A stretch of 64,000 nucleotides of DNA from the NCBI RefSeq assembly GCF_001293645.1, contig NZ_LBMD01000002.1, positions 310,001 through 374,000 of the forward strand. The letters are read 5' to 3'. Shown here piece after piece: positions 43,021 through 51,680 of the stretch. This DNA is from Bacillus sp. CHD6a. GTDB lineage: Bacteria > Bacillota > Bacilli > Bacillales > Bacillaceae_I. Position 1 is the stretch's first letter, and each line of letters begins with the position of its first letter. A program made the translations under genes and the position numbers. The notes under the pieces are model-generated. The model was given only the letters and a program-made list of their open reading frames with translations, was not told where the DNA came from and made no database searches.

Positions 43021-44625
43021 ATGAAGAAAATTCACGAGATGACATTGCAAGAAAAAGTGGGTCAATTGTTTGTTGCAGGATTTCACGGTACTTCGCCCTC
43101 TGAAGAGATAGTGAAATTAATAAAAGACTACCATATTAGCGGAGTCATATATTTTGCACGAAATGTGGCTGAGCCTGAACAGGTTCATGCGCTTTCAACA
43201 GGATTGCAGAAAACTGCAAAGGATGCGGGAGCATCTCCGCTGTTCATTTCGATTGATCAAGAGGGAGGAATGGTTGCCCGTATAACAGAAGGTGTGACGT
43301 TAAGCCCTGGCAACATGGCACTTGGCGCAGGACGTGATGAAGAAATCGCGTACCGGCTAGGTAAAGTAGTGGGGGAGGAACTCCGCATGCTTGGGATTAA
43401 CATGAATTATGCGCCGTGCATCGATGTGAACAACAATCCTTTGAACCCTGTCATCGGAGTCCGCTCTTATGGCGAAAGTGCAGAGTTTGTTGCTAAGATG
43501 GGCGTTCAAGCGGTAAAAGGATTGCAGGCTGGGGATGTTTCAGCTGTTGTAAAACACTTCCCAGGCCATGGGGATACAAGTGTGGATTCCCATTTGGACC
43601 TTCCAGTAGTCCATCATGATATTAAAAGATTAAAAGAATTAGAGTTGGTGCCATTTTATGAAGCCTTTAAGCATAAAGTGGATGCTGTCATGGTTGCGCA
43701 CGTCGCCTTTCCATCCATTGATCCAGAGAAAGTTCCTTCTACATTGTCTCGTCCTGTTGTAACAGGCTTGTTGAGAAAAGAAATGGGATTTAATGGAGTC
43801 GTTATGACAGATTGCATGGAGATGAACGCGATTATTGATTATTACGGCATGGAAGAAGCTGCTATACTCGCGGTTGAAGCTGGAATCGATCAAGTCTTGA
43901 TCAGTCATACGTTTGAGCGACAAACAAGAGCTATTGAAGCGGTTATAAAAGCAGTAGAATCCGGTCGTATCCCACTGCCACAAATTGACGCTGCCGTGGA
44001 CAGGGTACTTAAACTCAAGGAAAAAAGAACGCTTCATGAAGACATTCCGGAATGGAAAGAGATTAGCAGTGAATTAGGTTCTAGTAAACATAGAGAAATT
44101 GCCCAAAAAGCTAGTGAAGCAAGTATCACATTGGTGAGAGAAAGTGAAGGTCTTCTTCCACTTCAACCTGAAGAAAAGACTCTACTCATTTCTGTAGATC
44201 CCTATGTCACATCTGGCGCAGATGAAACCTTCTATTCAAACGTCACGGTTGGTAGTTATTTAAAGAAAAAGCTACCAAGTCTAACAGAAGTTATCACTTC
44301 CGTCACACCGAAAGAAGAAGAGCTGGATAAACTAATGTTTGCAGCCTCAGATGTGGATAAAATATTGGTGGCAACCTACCAAGCTATCCATCACGATTCT
44401 CAGGCAAAGCTTGTCCAAAGACTTGTGAAGGGATTTGGGGAAAAGGTAGGAGTCATCGCTTTACGAAGTCCATATGATGTGGAAAGATTCCCAGAGGTAT
44501 CCACCTATATCCTTACGTATGAAAGCAGAAAGCTTGCCCTTCAGTCGGTTAGCAAATTCCTTTTGGGAGAAATAGAAGCAAAAGGGGAGCTGCCTATCAC
44601 TCTTAGAACAGCAACGGTAAATTGA
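43021..44625 (+). CDS. nagZ: Beta-N-acetylglucosaminidase NagZ (GH3), no signal peptide
   Basis: A family 3 glycosidase that removes GlcNAc from GlcNAc-MurNAc type sugars. The 534 residues contain the GH3 barrel with KHFPGHGDTSVDSHLDLP at 178-194. That stretch supplies the Asp189-x-His191 general acid/base dyad of NagZ, and the nucleophile Asp264 is in MTDCMEMNA. A second alpha/beta domain follows from about 350. AAGGAGG precedes the ATG at 43021 and no signal peptide or lipobox is present, unlike B. subtilis NagZ, which is exported. Cytosolic action with NamZ is inferred. The stop overlaps the start region of anmK. Confidence 0.94.
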   Translation: MKKIHEMTLQEKVGQLFVAGFHGTSPSEEIVKLIKDYHISGVIYFARNVAEPEQVHALSTGLQKTAKDAGASPLFISIDQEGGMVARITEGVTLSPGNMALGAGRDEEIAYRLGKVVGEELRMLGINMNYAPCIDVNNNPLNPVIGVRSYGESAEFVAKMGVQAVKGLQAGDVSAVVKHFPGHGDTSVDSHLDLPVVHHDIKRLKELELVPFYEAFKHKVDAVMVAHVAFPSIDPEKVPSTLSRPVVTGLLRKEMGFNGVVMTDCMEMNAIIDYYGMEEAAILAVEAGIDQVLISHTFERQTRAIEAVIKAVESGRIPLPQIDAAVDRVLKLKEKRTLHEDIPEWKEISSELGSSKHREIAQKASEASITLVRESEGLLPLQPEEKTLLISVDPYVTSGADETFYSNVTVGSYLKKKLPSLTEVITSVTPKEEELDKLMFAASDVDKILVATYQAIHHDSQAKLVQRLVKGFGEKVGVIALRSPYDVERFPEVSTYILTYESRKLALQSVSKFLLGEIEAKGELPITLRTATVN

Positions 44626-44627
44626 TC

Positions 44628-45809
44628 ATGCTTCACAAATTATTAACCGTTACTAGTAAACCAGAACGGATTGGAATTGGCATTATGTCTGGAACGTCTG
44701 TAGATGGAGTCGATGTTGCTATCGTATCTGTAAGGGGAAGCGGTGAAGAGTTGACGTACCGCCAACTTGCCTTTGATACGGTGGATATCCCACAAGCGTT
44801 GAGACAGCAGATTTTTAAGCAGTTTAACCCTGAAGAAAGCTCTGTGGATAAACTGTGCAGTCTTAATGTTGAAATCGGACAGCTTTTTTCCACAGCTGCC
44901 CGTACAGTTGTGGAAAAAGCCGGCTTGCGCATAGAAGATATTGACTTCATTGGATCTCATGGTCAAACGATTTATCATATACCTGTGGATCAGCATGATA
45001 CTGGTTTAGTAAAATCGACCATGCAGATAGGAGAAGCATCCGTCCTGGCAGAGGTGTTTCAATGTCCTGTTGTATCTGATTTCCGGGTACGCGATATGGC
45101 GGCCGGTGGAGAAGGTGCCCCATTGGTTCCATATGTGGATCATTTGCTTTTTCGGTCTGATACAGAGAATATCGCCTTACAGAACATTGGAGGTATTGGA
45201 AATGTAACCTATTTGCCCAAAGGTGGCACAACTTCTGACGTGATTGCGTTTGATACGGGGCCGGGGAATATGATTATGGATGAGGCGATGAACATTCTTA
45301 CTCAGGGCAAATCTCTTTTTGATAAAAATGGGGAGTTGGCAGCTGAAGGAACGGTTCATCATGGGATCTTGAAAGAATGGATGGATCATCCTTACTTTAC
45401 GTTGCCTGTACCTAAAAGTACGGGCAGGGAGTTGTTCGGGGCTGCCTTTACCAGGAAGCTAGTTGATAGAATGCTTGAGATGGGGCTTTCTAAAGCTGAC
45501 ATTTTGGCAACGGTCACCATGTTTACTGCTATAACGATCGCAGATCAAACTAAACAATTCTTGCCGGGGGAAATTGATACCCTTGTAGTGAGCGGTGGAG
45601 GGGCTTATAATGCAACCCTGCTTCGTTTTTTAATGGAGTTAGGCGGCTTTGCTGTGAAAACGCAGGAGGATCTTGGATTTTCCAGCGAGTCTAAAGAGGC
45701 GGTGGCTTTTGCTATATTGGCAAATGAGACGTTGTTTGGGGTGCCTAATAATCTACCTACTGCTACTGGTGCGGCCAGGCAGGTGGTGCTTGGGAAGTTG
45801 ACGGTTTGA
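44628..45809 (+). CDS. anmK: Anhydro-N-acetylmuramic acid kinase
   Basis: AnmK opens and phosphorylates 1,6-anhydroMurNAc to give MurNAc-6-phosphate, the MurQ substrate. The 393 residues show GIMSGTSVDGVDVAIVS at the N-terminus, FIGSHGQTIYH, the ATP-site FDTGPGNMIMDEAMN and VVSGGGAYNATLLR. The start is ATG 44628, two bases after nagZ; an overlapping TTG at 44622 is possible, and no strong ribosome site is seen, so translation is probably coupled. AnhydroMurNAc comes from lytic transglycosylases or phages, so this gene extends the operon's range. A terminator follows. Confidence 0.94.
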   Translation: MLHKLLTVTSKPERIGIGIMSGTSVDGVDVAIVSVRGSGEELTYRQLAFDTVDIPQALRQQIFKQFNPEESSVDKLCSLNVEIGQLFSTAARTVVEKAGLRIEDIDFIGSHGQTIYHIPVDQHDTGLVKSTMQIGEASVLAEVFQCPVVSDFRVRDMAAGGEGAPLVPYVDHLLFRSDTENIALQNIGGIGNVTYLPKGGTTSDVIAFDTGPGNMIMDEAMNILTQGKSLFDKNGELAAEGTVHHGILKEWMDHPYFTLPVPKSTGRELFGAAFTRKLVDRMLEMGLSKADILATVTMFTAITIADQTKQFLPGEIDTLVVSGGGAYNATLLRFLMELGGFAVKTQEDLGFSSESKEAVAFAILANETLFGVPNNLPTATGAARQVVLGKLTV

Positions 45810-45815
45810 TAAAAA

Positions 45816-45857
45816 GAAACAAGAAAAAAGCAGTTCTGTCTGCTTTTTTCTTGTTTC
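45816..45857. terminator. Perfect 18-bp bidirectional terminator
   Basis: GAAACAAGAAAAAAGCAG pairs with its exact inverse around TTCTGT. It ends both the mur operon and the convergent glycolate oxidase operon. Confidence 0.95.
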
Positions 45858-45859
45858 TG

Positions 45860-47200
45860 CTACTTGTTTTCTTGTGAATGCCCCTCCAACCCCTCAAGTA
45901 AAAAATCCGCTATATGGACTGCGCGTAACACCGGGGTCAACCCTTCACGCTCTATCCCAAGCTTCATCTGGAGCAGACATCCAGGATTTGCAGTTACAAT
46001 GGTCGTCGCCTCACTTTCTGCTACTTTCTCCATTTTATGGTCCAGAATCTGCATGGACATTTCAGATTCTACGATGTTGTAGATTCCCGCCGAGCCACAG
46101 CAACGGTCAGCATCTTTCATCTCATAAAAGTCTGCACCAATAACTGCCTGTAATAACATCCTCGGCTGCAGAAACGTTCCCTGTACATTTCGAAGATGGC
46201 AGGAATCTTGATAGGTGACTCGTTGCGGTCGCACCGACAAATTTTTCTCATGAAACTTCAATTCAACTAAAATAGCGGACATATCTTTGATTTTCTTTTT
46301 AAAGGTAAGCGCGCGCTCCGCCCACTCGGGATCGTCTTTTAACAGATGGTCGTAGTCGACAAGAAAGGCCCCGCAGCCACCGGCATTAGTGATGATATAG
46401 TCCACTTCAAGATCTTCAAAAGCAGCAATATTCTGCTTTGCGAGCTCTTTGCCTCTATTCTTCTCCCCGCTATGGCCGTGTAGCGCTCCACAACAATTTT
46501 GCGAGGTTGGTATGACTATCTCACAGCCTGCATGCTGGAGCAGTTTCATCGTGGCATCATTTGTTTTAAGAAACATCGTATCCATCAGGCAACCTGAGAA
46601 GAAAGCCACCCGTTTCTTTTGTGTGTCAAGCGATGGAAGATGAGATGGGCGATTTTTCATTTCCCTCATAGTAGGAACTTTTGGGAGAACACGCTCCATG
46701 CTTGCCATACTTTCCGGTAACATTCTTAGCAATCCTGTATGATGTACCGCCCTTTGAAGTCCTGACCGCTGATAGATTCCAAGAAAGTTTGTCATCATCC
46801 TCATGCGATTCTGGTGTGGAAACAGTCCTTCAAAAACAGTTTTTCGTAGTGCTCGAACTGGTAGGGAATGCTTTTTATTTTGATTGATAATGTCACGTGC
46901 CTCCTCAAGAAGGTGGCCATACTTTACCCCGGAAGGACATACAGGTTCACAAGCTCTGCAGCCTAAACATAGATCAAGGGTGCGTTCCACATCTTCATCA
47001 GGTTCTATCACACCATCCACCACCGCTTTCATTAAAGCAATTCGTCCACGTGGGGAGTGGGATTCTTTGAAACCTGACTCCACATAGGTCGGACAGGAAG
47101 GAAGGCAGAATCCGCAACGCATACAATTCAGCAATTCATCCTCGTCCATGCGACTATTGAATTCGGCTTGAATGGCATGTTTTTCTTTTGCTGAGGTCAT
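45860..47200 (-). CDS. glcF: Glycolate oxidase iron-sulfur subunit
   Basis: A 446-residue electron-transfer subunit. Two 4Fe-4S motifs, CMRCGFCLPSCP (about 21-32) and CLGCRACEPVCP (about 73-84), are followed by two cysteine-rich CCG-type domains (NCCGALHGHSG and DRCCGSAGIYNI). With the FAD subunit it oxidises glycolate or lactate to the keto acid and passes electrons to the quinone pool. Its ATG overlaps the stop of glcD by four bases, so the pair is coupled. In B. subtilis the pair is named ysfC/ysfD. D-lactate from MurQ next door is a conceivable substrate. Confidence 0.93.
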   Translation of the reverse strand: MTSAKEKHAIQAEFNSRMDEDELLNCMRCGFCLPSCPTYVESGFKESHSPRGRIALMKAVVDGVIEPDEDVERTLDLCLGCRACEPVCPSGVKYGHLLEEARDIINQNKKHSLPVRALRKTVFEGLFPHQNRMRMMTNFLGIYQRSGLQRAVHHTGLLRMLPESMASMERVLPKVPTMREMKNRPSHLPSLDTQKKRVAFFSGCLMDTMFLKTNDATMKLLQHAGCEIVIPTSQNCCGALHGHSGEKNRGKELAKQNIAAFEDLEVDYIITNAGGCGAFLVDYDHLLKDDPEWAERALTFKKKIKDMSAILVELKFHEKNLSVRPQRVTYQDSCHLRNVQGTFLQPRMLLQAVIGADFYEMKDADRCCGSAGIYNIVESEMSMQILDHKMEKVAESEATTIVTANPGCLLQMKLGIEREGLTPVLRAVHIADFLLEGLEGHSQENK

Positions 47201-48609
47201 CTCGATACCACCACCCGTTTTCTGGATTCCTTTGCAAAAACCTTGCCTGGATTCATGATGTTATTCGGGTCGAATGCCAGTTTAATCGCTTTCATGGCAG
47301 CAATGCCTTCCTTGCCGAGCTTCCATTCTAGATATGGTGCTTTCATCATTCCAACTCCGTGCTCGCCGGTGATGGTTCCGCCAAGTTCAATAGCCTTTGC
47401 AAAAATGTCTTCAAATGCTGCTTCGACACGTTCCATTTCCTCGTGATCTCGAGCATCAGTGGCTACTGTAGGGTGGAGGTTTCCGTCTCCTGCATGGCCA
47501 AATGTACAAATCTTTACCTGATGTTTTACGGAAATCTTGTTAATTGCTTTTACCATCGTGGCAATTTCTGAGCGAGGGACTGTTGCGTCCTCGAGTATTG
47601 TCGTAGGCTTAAGTCTAGCAAGTGCCGAAAGAGCGGAGCGACGCGCTGTTCGTAATGCTTCTGCTTCCATCTCCCTTTCCGCCACCTGAACAGAAACAGC
47701 CTTCTCCATGAAACAAATCTCCTTTATTTTCTGCATATCGCGTGCTACTACTTCAAGCGGGCCGTCCTGTTCAATAAGAAGAACTGCCTGCACATCTGTA
47801 GGAAGTCCGATTTTAGCAAAATCCTCGACCACTTCAAGGGTAGGCTGATCCAAAAATTCTAGTGTAGCAGGAATAATCTTATTGGAAATAATGGTGGAAA
47901 CCGTTTTCGCTGCAGCCTCGATATCTTGATAAAGGGCAAGCATCGTTTGTTTCGTTTCTGGCATAGGCAAAAGTTTCAACGTAGCTTCAGTGATAATGCA
48001 AAGCGTTCCCTCTGAACCGACAAATAATCTTGTAAGGTCATAACCAGCAACATCCTTCGCAAGTTTACCACCTGTTCTAATGACATCTCCATTAGGCATG
48101 ACTGCTTCTAGTGCAAGAACATAGTCACGCGTTACTCCGTACTTTAATCCACGTAATCCACCTGAATTTTCATTAATGTTGCCCCCAATCGTAGATATTT
48201 TCATGGAGCTTGGATCTGGTGGATAAAATAATCCTTTCGCTTCAACAGCTTGAATTAAATCAAGGGTTACAAGACCAGGTTGAACAGTGACAGTTAAATT
48301 TTCTTCATCTAACTCAAGAAGCTTGTTCATGTGGGTGAAAAGGAGGACGATACCGCCTTCTGTTGGACAGGTCCCTGCACAGAGGTTGGTCCCAGAACCT
48401 CTTGGGACAAGCGGAATGCGATATTCGTTACAGAGACTCACAATTTTAGAGACCTCTTCTGTATTGCGGGGAACGATGATAGCATCCGGCATAGCTTGAT
48501 AGTTTGGTGTGGCATCATAGGAATAAACAAGTTTTTCTGTAGGGCTGTCCAGATAGTTATCGGGTCCGACAATATGAATAAATTGCTTTTTTAAGCCTTC
48601 ACTAATCAT
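47197..48609 (-). CDS. glcD: Glycolate oxidase FAD-binding subunit
   Basis: A 470-residue FAD-linked oxidoreductase of the PCMH/VAO fold. The FAD-binding loop is PLVPRGSGTNLCAGTCPTEG at about 60-80, with GGLRGLKYGVTRDYVLALE after it. The C-terminal FAD-oxidase domain has FGHAGDGNLHP and ITGEHGVGMMK. GGGAGG precedes the ATG. Substrates in the family are glycolate and D- or L-lactate. It is downstream of a CdaR-type regulator gene in the same direction and overlaps glcF. Confidence 0.94.
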   Translation of the reverse strand: MISEGLKKQFIHIVGPDNYLDSPTEKLVYSYDATPNYQAMPDAIIVPRNTEEVSKIVSLCNEYRIPLVPRGSGTNLCAGTCPTEGGIVLLFTHMNKLLELDEENLTVTVQPGLVTLDLIQAVEAKGLFYPPDPSSMKISTIGGNINENSGGLRGLKYGVTRDYVLALEAVMPNGDVIRTGGKLAKDVAGYDLTRLFVGSEGTLCIITEATLKLLPMPETKQTMLALYQDIEAAAKTVSTIISNKIIPATLEFLDQPTLEVVEDFAKIGLPTDVQAVLLIEQDGPLEVVARDMQKIKEICFMEKAVSVQVAEREMEAEALRTARRSALSALARLKPTTILEDATVPRSEIATMVKAINKISVKHQVKICTFGHAGDGNLHPTVATDARDHEEMERVEAAFEDIFAKAIELGGTITGEHGVGMMKAPYLEWKLGKEGIAAMKAIKLAFDPNNIMNPGKVFAKESRKRVVVSR

Positions 48610-48706
48610 AAAAAAATCCTCCCAGTCTATAAAACATCTTTTCTTTATTTTATAAAAAGGAGGGAAACGGCACTATGGACGATTCACTAAAATAATAGCT
48701 AGATAA

Positions 48707-49825
48707 CTAGTGTTTATTTGTAGATTCATCCAAAAGAATGCAAGCTAGGTATAAAGTTGTTAGATCATGAGGTTTTTTTAGTTGCAACCCAGTTAAACTT
48801 TCCACTTTACGCAATCGATAATGAAGCGTATTAATATGAATGTGCATAGAAAGAGCCGTGTCTTTCAATGATAATTGGTGGCTAAAATACACCTGGATGG
48901 TCTCAAACAAGTCCTTTTCGGATAAGACAGGAGATAGAAGGCGCAGGGCAAATTCTTTCTTCACTTCCCTAGGTACTGCTTGTAAAATCATTTCAAGACG
49001 GAGGTCGTCTTCAAATGTAATGGGTACATCAACAGAACAGGCATTTAGCGCTCTTTCAGCTTCTGTGTAAGAATCTTTAAGTGAGGAAGGCCTGCATGCT
49101 TTTCCAATTCCCATAAAAACAGGTGCACCAATATAGCTTTGGAGTTGATATTGGACTTTTTTCAAAAGTGGAATGAGAGACTCTCTTTTTGGGACGGTAT
49201 TGCTTGCCAACAGTAAAATCATTCTATTTTGTCCCCATTGCACTAGAATGTCTTCGTCTTTCCATTCCACATCCCATTCGGAATGATGCCATCTTTTGAT
49301 TTTCATTAGGTTTTCATTTGTTTGAAATTCAATTAAGATCACTTGACGGTTCACTTCCATATTTACACCTAGTACATCTGCACGTTTAGTGATGAATGTA
49401 GAAGGGCCGTCCTTCAATAGCCAATCAAATACAAAAGTCTCAAGCGATCTTGCTTCCCATTCGAACTGATCTTGGTAATGGCTTTCTTGTATCAGTAGCT
49501 CTGTCATTTTCTTGATCAATTCCCCGTATGGAAGAACTTTCTCGGGGGTTCCTGTAATGCCAATGACACCAACAACTTTTTGCTGAAGGAAGAGGGGAAG
49601 GGTGATGCCAGCTTTTACCCCTGAAAGTGTGGTTTCATCCTGTCTTGAGATAATTCGCATCTGTTTTTCAGAGGCTGCTAAATATGCTCCTTCATGGAAA
49701 TTTCCTAGTCTATCAGGGGCTGTACTTGCGACGATGATACCTGATGTGTCGACCATAATTAAATCTTCTTCTATAAAATTTTTCACTTCTCGAATGATCT
49801 TTTTAGCGAGGGATGTACGCAGCAA
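48707..49825 (-). CDS. CdaR-family transcriptional regulator (YsfB-like)
   Basis: A 372-residue regulator. Residues 1-135 form the sugar-diacid recognition domain (IMVDTSGIIVASTAPDRLG, GVIGITGTPEKVLPYGELIK). The C-terminus is a PucR/CdaR helix-turn-helix (LKDTALSMHIHINTLHYRLR, about 325-345). It starts with TTG at 49825, with AGGAGGT 6 bases upstream. Such proteins activate small-acid catabolic genes, and the glycolate oxidase operon begins 98 bases downstream, so glcDF is the likely target. In B. subtilis the counterpart is ysfB. Confidence 0.9.
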   Translation of the reverse strand: MLRTSLAKKIIREVKNFIEEDLIMVDTSGIIVASTAPDRLGNFHEGAYLAASEKQMRIISRQDETTLSGVKAGITLPLFLQQKVVGVIGITGTPEKVLPYGELIKKMTELLIQESHYQDQFEWEARSLETFVFDWLLKDGPSTFITKRADVLGVNMEVNRQVILIEFQTNENLMKIKRWHHSEWDVEWKDEDILVQWGQNRMILLLASNTVPKRESLIPLLKKVQYQLQSYIGAPVFMGIGKACRPSSLKDSYTEAERALNACSVDVPITFEDDLRLEMILQAVPREVKKEFALRLLSPVLSEKDLFETIQVYFSHQLSLKDTALSMHIHINTLHYRLRKVESLTGLQLKKPHDLTTLYLACILLDESTNKH

Positions 49826-49842
49826 AGTGAGACCTCCTATGA

Positions 49843-49871
49843 AAAAAGCGGCCTATGAGGAAGGCCGCTTT
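49843..49871 (-). terminator. Terminator of the PNP-oxidase-fold gene
   Basis: AAAGCGGCCT pairs with AGGCCGCTTT. T runs on the minus strand end the upstream gene just before the regulator's ribosome site. Confidence 0.85.
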
Positions 49872-49915
49872 CTAGTCGTTATATTTAACTTACCATAAGA
49901 GCAGGCAGGCTTCTA

Positions 49916-50335
49916 CTACTGTTCCAACACTTCTGCCTCACTACCAGCCTTTTCATAATAACGAATGACAGAAGGGGTCAGTTTTAATAGCAGATATTCC
50001 GGATCATCTGGACTCTTGATCCATTCTGATAATTTCTCATCCCAGAATTTCTTTTTCAATTCTGCACTGTCTTCAAAGCTTGCCTGTGCCTCTATTTCTG
50101 CGTATGGTTGCTTCCAACTTGTACCTTCCATACCGAGAAGGATATGTACATGTGGATTGGCTTTAATATCCTCAATTTTGTGAGTATGCTCGTTCGTTGC
50201 ACAATACAAAATTAAATCCTCATTGAAAAATAACATAAAGCGGGAATAGGGACGGTCGCCTCTAATAGTGGCAAGTGTGCCAATTTTATGATTGCTGAAC
50301 ATGGAAGTGATTTTGCTCTTTAAATCAGTATTCAT
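49916..50335 (-). CDS. ydaG: PNP-oxidase-fold general stress protein (YdaG-like)
   Basis: A 139-residue single-domain split-barrel protein: IGTLATIRGDRPYSRFMLFF binds flavin or heme in relatives, and YCATNEHTHKIEDIKANPHV is the family's central stretch. It matches general stress protein 26 (YdaG) in size and pattern. GTTTAA, a SigB-type -35, occurs upstream, but no GGGTAT -10 follows, so SigB control is not supported here. The ligand and reaction are unknown. It is monocistronic. Confidence 0.84.
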   Translation of the reverse strand: MNTDLKSKITSMFSNHKIGTLATIRGDRPYSRFMLFFNEDLILYCATNEHTHKIEDIKANPHVHILLGMEGTSWKQPYAEIEAQASFEDSAELKKKFWDEKLSEWIKSPDDPEYLLLKLTPSVIRYYEKAGSEAEVLEQ

Positions 50336-50486
50336 GGATAGCCTCTACACCTTTCATTTAAAAAGTACTCTTTGTTAATGTGGCTATTTGGGTAAATTTT
50401 AAACACAGATGTTTCCGAGTTATAAAAGGTGGAGTGGATAAGATAAATGTTAAAGGCATGTAGGAGGCATTAAAGGGAGGCATTTC

Positions 50487-50550
50487 TTTTCGGCATGAAC
50501 TTGGCTCATTTTGGCACCAACTTCCTAATTTTCGCACGAACGCACGAACT
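50487..50550. repeat. Degenerate ~21-bp repeat
   Basis: TTTTCGGCA, TTTTGGCAC and TTTTCGCAC begin at 50487, 50509 and 50529 (spacings 22 and 20), each followed by a GAACTT-like stretch. In 50336-50885 the only other structure is the hairpin at 50569. Confidence 0.55.
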
Positions 50551-50568
50551 TCCGTAATCACAAAAAAA

Positions 50569-50594
50569 CTCTGTGCGGTAGGCTGCACAGAGTC
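50569..50594 (-). terminator. Orphan minus-strand terminator
   Basis: ACTCTGTGC pairs with GCACAGAGT around 8 bases, and the minus strand continues with seven T. No minus-strand gene is recognised between here and 50885, so it may end a small RNA. Confidence 0.5.
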
Positions 50595-50885
50595 CCAAAG
50601 CATATAAGGTTGACGGATCAATTCTAAGTACCAAGGGGTTAAAGCTTTGAACTAAGGAATAAAAAGCTTTATATGTGCACTGTGTAGGTGTAAATCACTC
50701 CTTCACTCTAAGGTGACTTCGCTTTATTTCCCTCCTTCGTTTTAAGGTACTGTTAGTATATAGGTTGAATGTTATAAATATTCTGATTTATTTAATCTTT
50801 TTTTCTTTTTTTTCATATTTTGATGATTCACGCTTACAATGATAAAGTAGGACAAGTGAGAGTAAAATGTAGAGGAGTTATCAGA

Positions 50886-51494
50886 TTGGTTATTCGAACA
50901 TTATTTTATTTAATTGGACTTTTTGTCTTATCCTTCGGGATCAGTTTGACGATAAAATCGGATTTAGGAGCTGGTGCTTGGGACGCTCTAAACGTAGGGC
51001 TTTCTTCCACATTTGGGCTCACGGTTGGAAGTTGGGTGTTTATTGTCGGGATTATCCTAATAGCAATCAACGCATGGCTCCATAAGAGCAAACCTGACTA
51101 TCTAGCGGTCATTACGATTTTTCTTGTCGGCGTTTTTATTGATTTCTGGTTAATACAGGTATTTGGAGCATGGATTCCAGTGGGAATGGTTTTACGTTTT
51201 ATTGCCCTTTTGGCTGGGATGGTCATCATGGCAGTGGGGATATCTGCATACTTGCAAGCAAAGTTCCCAGTCATTCCAATTGACAACTTGATGCTTGGGA
51301 TCCAGAATCGTTTTAAAGTGAAGATGATGACAGCAAAAACCATCGGGGAAGTATTTGCCCTTATATTTGCTCTACTATTCAAAGGACCGATCGGGGTTGG
51401 GACATTTATCATCACGTTTGGAATTGGACCATTAATTCAAATTTTTTATCCTCGTTTGGAAAATCTATATAAAAAGTTGAGACACGAAAGCTAA
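50886..51494 (+). CDS. YczE/YyaS/YitT-family membrane protein
   Basis: A 202-residue protein with five membrane helices. The family opening is LSFGISLTIKSDLGAGAWDALNVGLS-like (LTIKSDLGAGAWDAL seen), with IPIDNLMLGIQ and GTFIITFGIGPLIQ later. The TTG at 50886 has GAGGAG 8 bases upstream and fits the usual N-terminus; the frame extends upstream to 50820 without a ribosome site. The function is unknown; B. subtilis YczE affects lipopeptide production. A terminator overlaps its end. Confidence 0.83.
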   Translation: MVIRTLFYLIGLFVLSFGISLTIKSDLGAGAWDALNVGLSSTFGLTVGSWVFIVGIILIAINAWLHKSKPDYLAVITIFLVGVFIDFWLIQVFGAWIPVGMVLRFIALLAGMVIMAVGISAYLQAKFPVIPIDNLMLGIQNRFKVKMMTAKTIGEVFALIFALLFKGPIGVGTFIITFGIGPLIQIFYPRLENLYKKLRHES

Positions 51495-51514
51495 GTTTAG
51501 CTTTTGTGTTTTTT
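51483..51514 (+). terminator. Terminator of the YczE-like gene
   Basis: ACACGAAAGCT pairs with AGCTTTTGTGT, followed by T residues. Confidence 0.8.
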
Positions 51515-51680
51515 TATTTTTGAAAAAGTGGCGCTGTCCCATACCCACCAAATCAAGGCGTAAAGTATGGACAACATGAACATATCCAAAAACGTTCTAT
51601 TTTGGAAAAAGGGGTATGTCAGCAAATTTGCACTAAAAATATAATAAAATGGATGACATATTTATTCCTTAAGTATTCCT

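Noticed and set aside
50336-50420. SigB promoter for the ydaG-like gene
   Set aside because: GTTTAA is present, but no GGGTAT-like -10 follows at 12-15 bases.
50358-50621. 87-residue minus-strand open frame
   Set aside because: It has no ribosome site, crosses a terminator hairpin and a degenerate repeat, and has no recognisable protein character.
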